From CAZYFH01 sp965249175 (lineage in GTDB: Bacteria; Acidobacteriota; Vicinamibacteria; Vicinamibacterales; UBA8438), in assembly GCA_965249175.1 (NCBI GenBank), contig OZ252227.1, positions 806,001 through 870,000 on the forward strand: a stretch of 64,000 nucleotides of DNA, given 5' to 3'. The position numbers and the translations under genes are program-made. The notes below the pieces were generated by a model. The model was not told the DNA's origin and made no database searches. It saw only the letters and a program-made list of their open reading frames with translations. This document shows, in pieces, positions 35,201-43,644 of the stretch. Positions within the stretch are counted from its first letter, which is position 1. Each line of letters starts with the position of its first letter.

Positions 35201-37764
35201 GGCGTCGGCTCCGGGGTCAGCGCGGTTTCCAGCTCGGCCCTGAGCTGCTGTTGAGCCGTCTCGGAGAGCTTCCGGCCGGCTTCGGTGATGTGAAAGACAT
35301 CGATTGCGCGGCTACCTCCGGTCGAGATCAGGACCAGGTCGATGTCGCACCGTCGGTTCGAGATAGCTCGGCTGACGCGATACAGGAGCCCCCACGCGTT
35401 CTCGGCGACGATTTCCACGACGGTGAAGCGGCGCGAATGGTGGTTGTCGAAATGGACGACCGGACGAATGCGCTGCGTGCGTGAGGAGCCGGCGAGCGCG
35501 CGGGCCCGGCCGCGGAGCTTGGTATCGATATCGACCTTGCCGGCAACGACGTCGCCGAGCAACTGGGTCAGCTCCGTTGCGGCGGTCTGGTGCAGCCGCA
35601 GAAAGTCCTCGTGATCGGCGAACTGGAAGAGATCGAGGACGACACCGCCCTGGTTCGTCATGGCCTGACCGCGCAGGATATCCATCCCGAAGTAGGACAA
35701 CACGCCGCAGACGTCGGCAAAGAGCCGCGGCTGGTCGAAGGCGATGGCGCTCAGCTCCCACGCCGATCCCGTCTCCTCGAGGGCGGAGTGGACCTCGCCA
35801 GGGCGAATGTCACGGGACAGGCGCACGTGCCCGTAGACGCGTGGCCGGTCGACCAACCGCAGATAGCGTTGCGGATAGCCTTCGAGAAACGTCGTGAGCT
35901 CATCCTCGGGGACATCGTCGGGACACCCGGCCACGATCTCGTCGATCGTCGCCACCGTGTCGTCGATCACGTCGTCCCCGTAGCCCAGTGTCAGACGGTT
36001 GTACGTCTCGACATACAGCCGCCACAGCATCTCCTCCTTCCACGGCGTCATCACATCGGGGCCGACCGCCTCGACGTCGACGAGTGTCATCAGGCACAGG
36101 AGCTTGAGCCGTTGTTCCGTGCCGACCAGCCGCGCGAACTGCGTGACGACATCCGGATCGGTCACGTCCCGCTGGAACGCCGCGAGCGACATCTGCAGGT
36201 GATGTCGGATCAGAAACTCGACGTCGGCGATCGCGTGCTCCGGGACCCTGATCCGTCGAAGCGCGCCGACGGCCATCCGCACGCCCTCCTCCGAGTGATT
36301 GCGGTTCGTCCACTTGCCCACGTCGTGAAACAGGAGGGCGAGCACGAGCAGCTCGGGGTTGGGCAGCTCGCCAAGGATGTCGCCGAAGCGCTCCCGGCTC
36401 GGCGTGCGCGGCGCGCCCAGGCGCTCGAGGTTGCGGATGGTCAACAGCGTGTGCTCATCGACCGTGTACTTGTGATAGAAGTCGCGGATCACGAGGCAGT
36501 AGATCTTTTGGAACTCGGGGAACATCCGTCCTAGCAGGCCGCTCCCATGCATCTCGGAAAGCCGGTCGTAGAGACCGGGGCGTGGGCGCAGCACGCGCAT
36601 CAGTCGGTCCCGCTCCTCCGTAGACGGGAGAAACCGCTCGGGCGCATAGCGCTCGCCGTGCCGTTCGATGCACGTCAACACCTGATCCGAGACGGGCAGC
36701 TGCGCGTCGAGCGCCGCTTCGAACGGACGCAGCCACGTATCGGGGCGTAGCGACGCACACGTCCCGTCGGTGAAGCGGATGCCGTCCCACGCACGTTCCA
36801 GGTGGTTGCCGAGCGCGGTCGCCGCCGAAGTCGCCGGCGCCGCCAGCGAGTTCATGGCGGCCGCCAACGAGCGGGCGATGAGACGCGCGTGGTGGAAGTA
36901 CGTGCTCATGAGGGCTTCCACCTGGCGCCGCGGCTCCTCGCCTGGGGACGCGAACAGCGTCGCCACCGTCTCCTGGAGCTCGTGGCTCAGATCGTTGAGG
37001 TTCCTCCCACGTTCAAGATGCAGGATCGACCGAATGCGGAGCAGGAAATCCTCGGCCTCTTCCAGACGTCCACTGTTGCTCGTGGCGCGTGCGCCGTGGT
37101 CGGCGAGACGCGCCAGCAGCCGGATGGCGGTCGCGTCGCGCAGCGAGCCGGGAGCATCCTTGATGTCGGGCTCGAGGTGAAACACCGTCCGGTTGAACTG
37201 CGCGTGGCGCTGCGCTGTTAGCTCGAGCAGCGCTTCGCGCATCGGCGCGCGCCAGTCCGACTCCTCGCCCAGGCAGGCAGCGACGAAACGCTCGAAGACC
37301 CCGCGATCGCCCGCCAGGAATCGCGCCTCGAGGATGGCGACGAGGTACTCCGGGTTGTCGTCCTCGATGTGGTCGAAATCGCGGAGCTCGCGCACCTGAT
37401 GACCGACGTCGAGTCGCAGATCCCAGAGCGGATGCAGCACCGATCTGAGGAACCGTTCCTCGGCCGCTGCGATGGGCCCGCCAAAGACGACCATGAGATC
37501 GATGTCCGAGTGGAGGCAAAGTTGCCTCCGGCCGTAGCCGCCGATCGCCAGCAGTGCGACCGGCGTCGTGGTGTCGTCGCGCGCCGCGGCGTGGATGCCC
37601 TGAATCAGCTCGTCGACACGCGTCGAGTAGCGGTCGACTGCCGACAACCCCGCGTGCGCCAGCCGCGCATCCGCGGCGAGCGCGGCACGCGCGGCGTCGA
37701 GTTGCGATCCCCACTGCTCAGACGCCATGGCTGTCTCGGCGGGGTCGACGCAGACCGCGGACAT
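35197..37764 (-). CDS. glnD: PII uridylyltransferase/uridylyl-removing enzyme
   Basis: 855 residues from the ATG at 37764; 37728 is an alternative giving 843, closer to the usual start. Nucleotidyltransferase GGYGRRQLCLHSDIDLMVVF near 71, HD hydrolase domain with LLFHDVGKW near 476, and two C-terminal ACT domains (PRLFADVCGVLSYFGMDILR and VEIVAENAWGLLYRVSRAIS). Adds UMP to GlnB/GlnK when nitrogen is short and removes it when glutamine is high. The same frame stays open upstream through the palindromic repeat B to 38310, which could add an N-terminal extension; family length argues against it. Confidence 0.95.
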   Translation of the reverse strand: MSAVCVDPAETAMASEQWGSQLDAARAALAADARLAHAGLSAVDRYSTRVDELIQGIHAAARDDTTTPVALLAIGGYGRRQLCLHSDIDLMVVFGGPIAAAEERFLRSVLHPLWDLRLDVGHQVRELRDFDHIEDDNPEYLVAILEARFLAGDRGVFERFVAACLGEESDWRAPMREALLELTAQRHAQFNRTVFHLEPDIKDAPGSLRDATAIRLLARLADHGARATSNSGRLEEAEDFLLRIRSILHLERGRNLNDLSHELQETVATLFASPGEEPRRQVEALMSTYFHHARLIARSLAAAMNSLAAPATSAATALGNHLERAWDGIRFTDGTCASLRPDTWLRPFEAALDAQLPVSDQVLTCIERHGERYAPERFLPSTEERDRLMRVLRPRPGLYDRLSEMHGSGLLGRMFPEFQKIYCLVIRDFYHKYTVDEHTLLTIRNLERLGAPRTPSRERFGDILGELPNPELLVLALLFHDVGKWTNRNHSEEGVRMAVGALRRIRVPEHAIADVEFLIRHHLQMSLAAFQRDVTDPDVVTQFARLVGTEQRLKLLCLMTLVDVEAVGPDVMTPWKEEMLWRLYVETYNRLTLGYGDDVIDDTVATIDEIVAGCPDDVPEDELTTFLEGYPQRYLRLVDRPRVYGHVRLSRDIRPGEVHSALEETGSAWELSAIAFDQPRLFADVCGVLSYFGMDILRGQAMTNQGGVVLDLFQFADHEDFLRLHQTAATELTQLLGDVVAGKVDIDTKLRGRARALAGSSRTQRIRPVVHFDNHHSRRFTVVEIVAENAWGLLYRVSRAISNRRCDIDLVLISTGGSRAIDVFHITEAGRKLSETAQQQLRAELETALTPEPTP

Positions 37765-37814
37765 GGTGGTTGTTGGCCTTCCGGTGTTCGACGTGACTCC
37801 AGCTCGACATCGGG

Positions 37815-37979
37815 TTAGGAGCCCGTGGTGGAAGTGCCGCTGCATTCGACCGGCGATGCATCCCGCCTGCCTGCGGTGCTCATCGGTCAAATACTCCCGG
37901 TATTCTCCCTCTTCGCGCCTTGGCAGCCGGGCGCCTCGCCGGTCTCGGTGCGACGCGGACTTCCACCACGGGCTCCTAA
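37815..37979. repeat. palindromic repeat, long copy B, upstream of glnD
   Basis: 165 bases bounded by perfect 21-base inverted arms at 37815-37835 and 37959-37979. The right-hand interior matches copies C and D closely. On the minus strand the frame entering glnD is open through the element (reading EGEYREYLTDEHRRQAG, then HFHHGLL in the arm). Its glnD-proximal end lies 50 bases from the glnD start. Confidence 0.9.
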
Positions 37980-38043
37980 GCGCGCCGCGCGCGGTGTCGT
38001 CACGACCCGGGTCTCGCCCGACAGCTGCGCGGTTGCCGCTGTT

Positions 38044-38069
38044 CGACCGAGGGGACGGGCCTCGGGTCG
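38044..38069 (-). terminator. possible hairpin terminator after TorF-like gene
   Basis: CGACCGAGG and CCTCGGGTCG can pair (one bulge) around a 7-base loop, 33 bases beyond the stop of the porin gene. No clear U-run. Confidence 0.3.
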
Positions 38070-38101
38070 AGGAGACGGTTGTGTAGCCGAAGCCGAGTGG
38101 G

Positions 38102-38956
38102 TTAGTACCCGATGCTGAAGCCGAACGATCCGACGACCTGAAACTGGTCACCGTCATTGATGGCCTCGAGGTAATTCCCGAGCGCCAGCAGATGCACGCC
38201 TCCGGTAAGCACCCAGCTCCCCACCGACTCGGGCACGCCGAGCGGGAAACTCCCGACCGCGCCGACATCGACATACCCGAAGGTGTCGTTGAAACCGGCA
38301 CCATTCTCATAGTAGTTATTGAGGCTCACGCCCAACGTGACGGGGAACCCGACGGACGCCCGGCCCGCGAGAACCTGCAGGCCCGGCTCGACCCCAAGCT
38401 CGAGATACGCACCTTCGCTGGCGCCACCGTCCGCCTGGCCGCTCAGCTCTATGGCGATCCCGACGTGCGGGGCCAGCGCGAAGCCGTTGAGTAGCTCGCT
38501 GTCGTCCATGCCCAGCGACAGGCTGAGCTCTTGAATCGTCCCGAACGAATCATTCGGGCTGAGATACGACGTGTACACGACGCCGGCCTCCCAGTTTTCG
38601 AGGCCGAGCGTGACGCCGGTGAAGAAGTCCGATTCGTACCACGAGGCGACATTCGCGGCCGGACCGTCCGCGCCGCTCGGGCCAGAATGGAGGCTGTTCC
38701 ATTGCCCGATCGTGAGGGTCACGTTCGTGAGGCCCTCGCCCCCCTCGAACAACGTGAACGACGCGTCCGCGAAGGGCTGCAGAACGATGCCCTCGCGTTC
38801 CTGCTTGATGCCGCGGAAGAAGTAAGCGTGACTGGCATCGACTCCCATCGACAACGAAGGCATGCCGTCGTTGCCCTGCGCCTGTGCCGGCTGTGGCACC
38901 GTGATCAGCGCCGCGCTCCAGAGCGCGACCACCGCATAGGGTCTAGCCAGTTTCAT
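38102..38956 (-). CDS. TorF-like outer membrane protein
   Basis: 284 residues from the ATG at 38956. Signal peptide MKLARPYAVVALWSAALI... cleaved near AQAQG. The mature protein opens with a beta-strand SMGVDASHAYFFRGIKQERE, matching the YxFRGI.Q motif of the TorF/Gcw_chp putative porin family. The rest alternates strands and turns and ends in an aromatic strand (FQVVGSFGFSIGY), typical of outer-membrane barrels. Paralogue of the next gene upstream, and likely downstream partner of it in one transcript. Lies between glnD and glnK-amtB; a nitrogen-compound channel is plausible but unproven. Confidence 0.78.
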   Translation of the reverse strand: MKLARPYAVVALWSAALITVPQPAQAQGNDGMPSLSMGVDASHAYFFRGIKQEREGIVLQPFADASFTLFEGGEGLTNVTLTIGQWNSLHSGPSGADGPAANVASWYESDFFTGVTLGLENWEAGVVYTSYLSPNDSFGTIQELSLSLGMDDSELLNGFALAPHVGIAIELSGQADGGASEGAYLELGVEPGLQVLAGRASVGFPVTLGVSLNNYYENGAGFNDTFGYVDVGAVGSFPLGVPESVGSWVLTGGVHLLALGNYLEAINDGDQFQVVGSFGFSIGY

Positions 38957-39063
38957 CGAGGCTCTCCGTGGTATGTCGCGCTGCGTACTGGATCGCCCGC
39001 CCGTGCGACCGACGTATCTTACAAGATCTTTCGCCATGCTCGAGCGTTCCACGGAGCACCACG

Positions 39064-39092
39064 GTGGGAGCCGACGCGCGCGCCGGCTCCCA
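39064..39092. repeat. hairpin between the two TorF-like genes
   Basis: Perfect 10-base stem (GTGGGAGCCG / CGGCTCCCAC) with a 9-base loop, 18 bases after the stop of the upstream porin gene. May act as a partial terminator or as an mRNA stabiliser; no U-run. Confidence 0.5.
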
Positions 39093-39109
39093 CGACCGAC
39101 ATCCGATCA

Positions 39110-39994
39110 TCAGTACCCCAGACTGATACCGAACGTCCCGATTACTTTGTTGTCTTCGCCGTTGATTGCCTTCAGGCCGTCACCGAATGCGAGGAACTGG
39201 ACGCCGAGTGCGAGCTCCCAAGAGCCGTAGTCGGACGGAATACCGCTCAGGGGTACGCCGAGGCTTGCGCCGACGCTGAAGAACCCGAACGTGTCGTTGA
39301 TGAACGTGAGGTTGGCGAGGGAGAACGCCTCGTAGTAGTCGCTCAAGCTCAGCCCGACCGCGACAGGGAACGACAGGTTGAGGTCGGTATCGCCGAGGCC
39401 GAACCCTGGCTCGACGCCGAGCTCGAGATAGGTGCCTTCGTTCAATCCGCCATCGGCCTGCCCATCCACCTCGAATGCGAACGTCGCGTACGGCCCGAGC
39501 ATGCCGTCGTCGTAGGCGAACCCGAGCGCCACTTCTTTGACCGTGCCAAAGCTCTGGTTCGGGCTCATGTACGCGGTGTAGGTCACGTCGATGCCTACAT
39601 CACCGGCCGCGAACCCGACGCCAGCGTAGAAGTCGGTCTCGTACCACATCTCCGGGTCGCCACCCTCGGCCGCCGAGTGCAGGCTGTTCCATGTGCCGGC
39701 CGTGATCGTCGCCTCGCCAAATGTGATGCTCCCCTCGAGGAACGGCTGCGCGATGAACCCGTTGGTTTCCTGGACGATGCCGCGGAAGAAATACTCGGAC
39801 GCGAAATCCACGCCCGCCCCCAACGCGACCGCGCCGGAGTTGGGCATGTCGCCACCCTGCGCGGCCGCTTCGACTTCGGCATCTTCAGTCGCCGATTCGA
39901 TTTCGAGCACCTGGGCCGCTGCGGGGACGGACATCCCGAGCGCCACGCATGCGGCGAGCGGTAGTGAGAGCCAACGAGAGTTCCAGATCTTCAT
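39110..39994 (-). CDS. TorF-like outer membrane protein, first of pair
   Basis: 294 residues from the ATG at 39994. Signal peptide to about AAAQV (residue 26), an acidic linker (EIESATEDAEVEAAAQ), then a barrel starting GAGVDFASEYFFRGIVQETN and ending KVIGTFGISLGY, closely parallel to the downstream paralogue (TWNSLHS, YLELGVEPG and other shared motifs). A sigma-54 promoter lies 78 bases upstream (40072-40087), strong evidence for nitrogen control. An ISL3 element has inserted 146 bases further upstream. Confidence 0.8.
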   Translation of the reverse strand: MKIWNSRWLSLPLAACVALGMSVPAAAQVLEIESATEDAEVEAAAQGGDMPNSGAVALGAGVDFASEYFFRGIVQETNGFIAQPFLEGSITFGEATITAGTWNSLHSAAEGGDPEMWYETDFYAGVGFAAGDVGIDVTYTAYMSPNQSFGTVKEVALGFAYDDGMLGPYATFAFEVDGQADGGLNEGTYLELGVEPGFGLGDTDLNLSFPVAVGLSLSDYYEAFSLANLTFINDTFGFFSVGASLGVPLSGIPSDYGSWELALGVQFLAFGDGLKAINGEDNKVIGTFGISLGY

Positions 39995-40071
39995 GAGTAC
40001 GCGCTCCTCCCTCGAGTCGTGATGGTGGCTGGCGAGATCGACGTCCAGCCACGTTTCTGTAGCGGTCAAAA

Positions 40072-40087
40072 AGCAAGAGACATGCCA
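40072..40087 (-). promoter_or_regulatory. sigma-54 (-24/-12) promoter for the TorF-like pair
   Basis: On the minus strand TGGCATGTCTCTTGCT matches the RpoN consensus TGGCACG-N4-TTGCA/T, with GG and GC exactly 10 bases apart. A T-run follows. Transcription would start near 40060, giving a leader of about 65 bases before the ATG at 39994. Confidence 0.75.
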
Positions 40088-40233
40088 TTGCGATCCGGAT
40101 ATGGTCGGGTGAGCCCACTACCGTTTGTCGCTGGTTTCCGGCCAGTCATCGCTTTCACTCGATTCGGAAGCTGCCGGTAGCCTTTTACTGGATATACATA
40201 AATGTTGTTACTTGGTGGGTCATCTTCATTTAT

Positions 40234-41565
40234 GGCTCTTCCGGCTTTTGGGTGGCGGACGACGCCATCGAGGGTGGGCGTGAGTAGATGTAGCATCCCG
40301 GCATGCAGGACCGTGACTTGTATGCCCAGCTTCTCGGACTCGAACCACCATGGGAAGTCGTCGAGGTGGACATCTCGATGCAAGACCACTCGGTGCAGGT
40401 GTTTGTGGCCCCCAGGCCGGATGCATCGACGCCGTGCCCGGAGTGTAGTGAGCCCTGCCCGCGCCACGACACCCGGACGCGGTCGTGGCGACACCTTGAC
40501 ACGATGCAATACAAGACCATGCTCGTGGGGGAGATTCCTCGAATCGAATGTCCGTCGCATGGGATCAGACAGCTGAAGGTGCCCTGGGCGGCCCCCCGGT
40601 CTCGCTTCACCGCCCTCTTCGAGTGTCTGGTCATCGAATGGCTGCAGCACGCCAGTATAAAAGCCGTCGCCGAGCTGCTCGCCCTGAGCTGGGACCAGGT
40701 GGCGGGCATCATGGAGCGCGCGGTGGCCCGCGGTCTCGCCCGCCGTCAGCTCTCGGTGCCCAAGGTCGTGGGCGTTGATGAGACCTCGTTCCAGCAGCGG
40801 CATGAGTACGTGACGGTTGTGTGTGATCCCGGGCGGGCGGCGGTCCTGTTCGTCTCGGACGGCCGCTCGGCGGAGTCGCTCAGCGGCTTCTTCGACCCGC
40901 TCACCGCCTCGGAACGGGCCCGCATCGAGGCGGTCGCGATGGACATGTCGGGCGCCTACCTGAGCGCGGTCACCCGGGCGTTGGGGCCGGCCGCGCACGA
41001 GCGGATTGTCTTCGACAAGTACCACCTCGCCAGCCTGTTGGGCGATGCGGTGAACAAGGTCCGGCGTGAAGAGCACAAAACGCTGCTAGAGCAACACGAC
41101 GAGCGCCTCAAGGGCACGCGGCATCTCTTCCTCATGAATCCCTGGAACATGTCGCGGGCGCAGACGGCCGAGCTGACGCAGCTCAAGTCCAGCAACCTCA
41201 AGGTCGCCCGAGCCTGGGCCATCAAGGAAACGTTTATGGACGCCTTCGCGTTTCGCCAACCCAAACGGGCGGAGCGGGCGTTGAAGGAGGTACTCGCCTG
41301 GATGGCACGCTCGCGCCTGGCACCCATGATCCGCGCCGCACGGACCGTCCGACGACATTTCGACGGGGTCATCAACGCCATCATCAGCGGCATCACGAAC
41401 GCGACCGCCGAGGCCATCAACTCACGCATCCAGTGGATCAAGAAACAGGCCGCGGGCTTTCGCAGCCGGGAGCGGTTCCGCCAGGCCATCTACTTCCACC
41501 TCGGACGCCTGGACCTGTACCCGGATGAAGCACATACTCTTGCCCACCCGAATTCCTGAAGCGCC
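40234..41565 (+). mobile_element. ISL3-family insertion sequence, complete
   Basis: Terminal inverted repeats GGCTCTTCCGGCTTTTGGGT... at the left and, complemented, GGCGCTTCAGGAATTCGGGT... at the right (17 of 22 matching). Flanked by a perfect 8-base direct duplication TCATTTAT at 40226-40233 and 41566-41573, the size expected for ISL3. Length 1332 bases with one full-length transposase. The perfect duplication and intact gene indicate a recent insertion between amtB and the porin promoter. Confidence 0.93.
40303..41559 (+). CDS. ISL3-family transposase
   Basis: 418 residues. N-terminal zinc finger CPECSEPCPRHDTRTRSWRH (about 43-62), helix-turn-helix region, then the DDE domain: VGVDETSFQQRHEYVTVV, VAMDMSGAY, and NATAEAINSRIQWIKKQAAG containing the catalytic Glu. 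Full length, no stops. Confidence 0.95.
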   Translation: MQDRDLYAQLLGLEPPWEVVEVDISMQDHSVQVFVAPRPDASTPCPECSEPCPRHDTRTRSWRHLDTMQYKTMLVGEIPRIECPSHGIRQLKVPWAAPRSRFTALFECLVIEWLQHASIKAVAELLALSWDQVAGIMERAVARGLARRQLSVPKVVGVDETSFQQRHEYVTVVCDPGRAAVLFVSDGRSAESLSGFFDPLTASERARIEAVAMDMSGAYLSAVTRALGPAAHERIVFDKYHLASLLGDAVNKVRREEHKTLLEQHDERLKGTRHLFLMNPWNMSRAQTAELTQLKSSNLKVARAWAIKETFMDAFAFRQPKRAERALKEVLAWMARSRLAPMIRAARTVRRHFDGVINAIISGITNATAEAINSRIQWIKKQAAGFRSRERFRQAIYFHLGRLDLYPDEAHTLAHPNS

Positions 41566-41578
41566 TCATTTATGTCTA

Positions 41579-41602
41579 CGCGCACCACACATCACGTGCG
41601 CG
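41579..41602 (-). terminator. possible hairpin after amtB
   Basis: CGCGCAC and GTGCGCG pair around a 10-base loop just past the amtB stop. Short stem and no U-run. Confidence 0.3.
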
Positions 41603-41627
41603 CAGCGATCGTGCTCGTCGTTGTCGG

Positions 41628-42947
41628 CTACTGGTGAGTGATCTGGAAGCCGCCGTATGCCTCCATTCCATGCTCACTAACGTCGAGACCCATCCGTTCC
41701 TCTTCAGGGCTCACACGCAGGCCTATCGAAGCCTTCAGCAGGAAGAAGATCAACAGCGCGGCGGCGAAGGAAAACGCACCATACGCGCCGACGCCAATCA
41801 CCTGCGTCATGAACGAATGGTCAGCGCTGAAGATGCCAACGGCCAACGTGCCCCAGATACCGCACGTGAGGTGCACGGAGACGGCGCCCACCGGGTCATC
41901 GAGATGGGCGCGGTCGATTGCGAGCACGGACGCCACCACGATGACGCCGGCGATGAGCCCGATGAGCATCGCCTCGTTGACGCTGACCACGTCGGCTCCG
42001 GCGGTGATGCCGACTAGTCCCGCCAGCGCGCCGTTGAGCACCATGGACAGGTCGGGTTTGCGTTGTACCATCCACGACGTGAGCATGGAGCCGATGATGC
42101 CCGTGGCTGACGCCAGGCAGGTGGTCACGAACACCAGCGAGACGAGCGCCGGATCGGCGCTGAGGACCGACCCGCCGTTGAACCCAAACCACCCCAGCCA
42201 GAGCAGGAAGACGCCGATCGTGGCGAGTGGCATGCTGTGACCGGCGATCGGTCTAATCTGGCCCCGGACGTATTTTCCGAGACGCGGGCCGAGCACGATG
42301 ACGCCCGCGAGCGCGCCCCAGCCGCCGACCGAATGGACCAGCGTCGAGCCCGCGAAGTCGTAGAAACCCATCTGATCGAGCCACCCGCCACCCCACTTCC
42401 ACGAACCGGCGATCGTGTAGATCAACGCCACGTAGACGGTCGTGAAGACCAGAAACGACCCGAGTTTGATGCGTTCGGCGACGGCCCCCGAGACGATGGT
42501 GGCCGCGGTTGCCGCGAACATCGCCTGGAAGATGAAGTCGGTCCAGTAGGTATAGGCGCCGTCGGCGTAGGCGACGGTGTTGCCTTCGGCCCCGGGGTCC
42601 AGGCCGAACCCGGCGAAACCGAAGAACTGGCCGATGGAGAAATCACCCGGGTACATGAGGTTGAACCCCACCACGGCATACGTGATGAGGCCGATGGCGA
42701 CGACGCCCGTGTTCTTGAACAGGATGTTGACCGTGTTCTTGGCCTGCGTGAGCCCGCTCTCCAAGCACGCGAAGCCGAGGTGCATGATGAACACCAGGAA
42801 CGTGGCGACGAGCATCCACGTGTTGTTGACCGTGAACAGCTCCTGCGATACCTCTTGGCCGAACGCGATGTCGGGCGCCAAGACGAAAAGGAGCAGGGCC
42901 GCAGCCGCGGCCACGCGTGTGATCGATCGACGATATCTATTCTGCAT
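41628..42947 (-). CDS. amtB: ammonium transporter
   Basis: 439 residues. Cleavable signal (to about AFGQ, 31), then eleven transmembrane helices. Ammonium-transporter signatures FAATAATIVSGAVAERIKLG, GSTLVHSVGGWGALAGVIVLGPR (first pore His) and HLTCGIWGTLAVGIF (second pore His) are intact. Imports ammonium; blocked by unmodified GlnK, whose gene precedes it by 27 bases. Expression should follow the sigma-54 promoter upstream of glnK. Confidence 0.97.
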   Translation of the reverse strand: MQNRYRRSITRVAAAAALLLFVLAPDIAFGQEVSQELFTVNNTWMLVATFLVFIMHLGFACLESGLTQAKNTVNILFKNTGVVAIGLITYAVVGFNLMYPGDFSIGQFFGFAGFGLDPGAEGNTVAYADGAYTYWTDFIFQAMFAATAATIVSGAVAERIKLGSFLVFTTVYVALIYTIAGSWKWGGGWLDQMGFYDFAGSTLVHSVGGWGALAGVIVLGPRLGKYVRGQIRPIAGHSMPLATIGVFLLWLGWFGFNGGSVLSADPALVSLVFVTTCLASATGIIGSMLTSWMVQRKPDLSMVLNGALAGLVGITAGADVVSVNEAMLIGLIAGVIVVASVLAIDRAHLDDPVGAVSVHLTCGIWGTLAVGIFSADHSFMTQVIGVGAYGAFSFAAALLIFFLLKASIGLRVSPEEERMGLDVSEHGMEAYGGFQITHQ

Positions 42948-42974
42948 TGACGTTTTCCTCCGTCCTTCCCCGAG

Positions 42975-43313
42975 CTAGAGGGCTGCCGGTCCAGCCTCGC
43001 CGGTCCTGATGCGAACGGCCTGGCCCATGTCGCTGACGAAGATCTTCCCGTCGCCAATCTCCCCGGTCCTTGCGGACGTCGTGATGGCCTCGATCACCGA
43101 GTCGACCTGGTCGTCATCGGCCACGATATCCATCTTGACCTTGGGCACGAAGTCGACGGTGTACTCGGCGCCGCGGTAGATCTCCGTGTGACCCTTCTGA
43201 CGTCCGAATCCCTTGACTTCGGTGACGGTGAGTCCCTGGATGTTGGCCTTCGCGAGCGCGTCGCGAACCTCGTCGAGCATGTGCGGTTTGATGATGGCCG
43301 TGATGAGTTTCAT
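42975..43313 (-). CDS. glnK: nitrogen regulatory PII protein paired with AmtB
   Basis: 112 residues from the ATG at 43313. T-loop YRGAEYTVDFVPK with Tyr51, plus the signature SARTGEIGDGKIFVSDMGQA. Second PII protein of the window, and the one linked to amtB, so it is expected to plug the transporter when nitrogen becomes plentiful and to be modified by GlnD. Confidence 0.97.
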   Translation of the reverse strand: MKLITAIIKPHMLDEVRDALAKANIQGLTVTEVKGFGRQKGHTEIYRGAEYTVDFVPKVKMDIVADDDQVDSVIEAITTSARTGEIGDGKIFVSDMGQAVRIRTGEAGPAAL

Positions 43314-43366
43314 GAGTTGGTCTCCAACGAGTCCCGGAGCCGAAGTCGATTGCGGAATTCTTGGAG

Positions 43367-43382
43367 AGCAAGACGCGAGCCA
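43367..43382 (-). promoter_or_regulatory. sigma-54 (-24/-12) promoter for glnK-amtB
   Basis: On the minus strand TGGCTCGCGTCTTGCT fits the RpoN consensus with the exact GG-N10-GC spacing; only one base (T for A) departs from TGGCACG. It predicts a start near 43355 and a ~42-base leader. Needs an activator such as the one encoded at 45149-46720. Confidence 0.75.
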
Positions 43383-43644
43383 CATCCGAAACGGCGCCAC
43401 GCGGTCGACGAGGGATGCTAAAAGCCGGGGTGAATCACGTTGCCGAGGAGACTGACGCCAGCTGAAACATACGAAAATGTTGAATCGTGACTCCAGATCG
43501 ACAGTTACGTTGCCATCGTCAGCAGCGCAATTCGTCTGCAAGTATGCGTACCGCCCGCCAGGCGCGCGTGACCGAGGCGTTCATCGAACGCCGTTGAGGA
43601 GTGGGACTGACGGAACGATGGTCGGGCACTTCGTCGGACAGAGG

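Noticed and set aside
35197..38310. GlnD start far upstream, at 38310 or within repeat B
   Set aside because: The frame is open only because of the GC-rich repeat; residues before 37764 do not resemble GlnD and the length would exceed the family.
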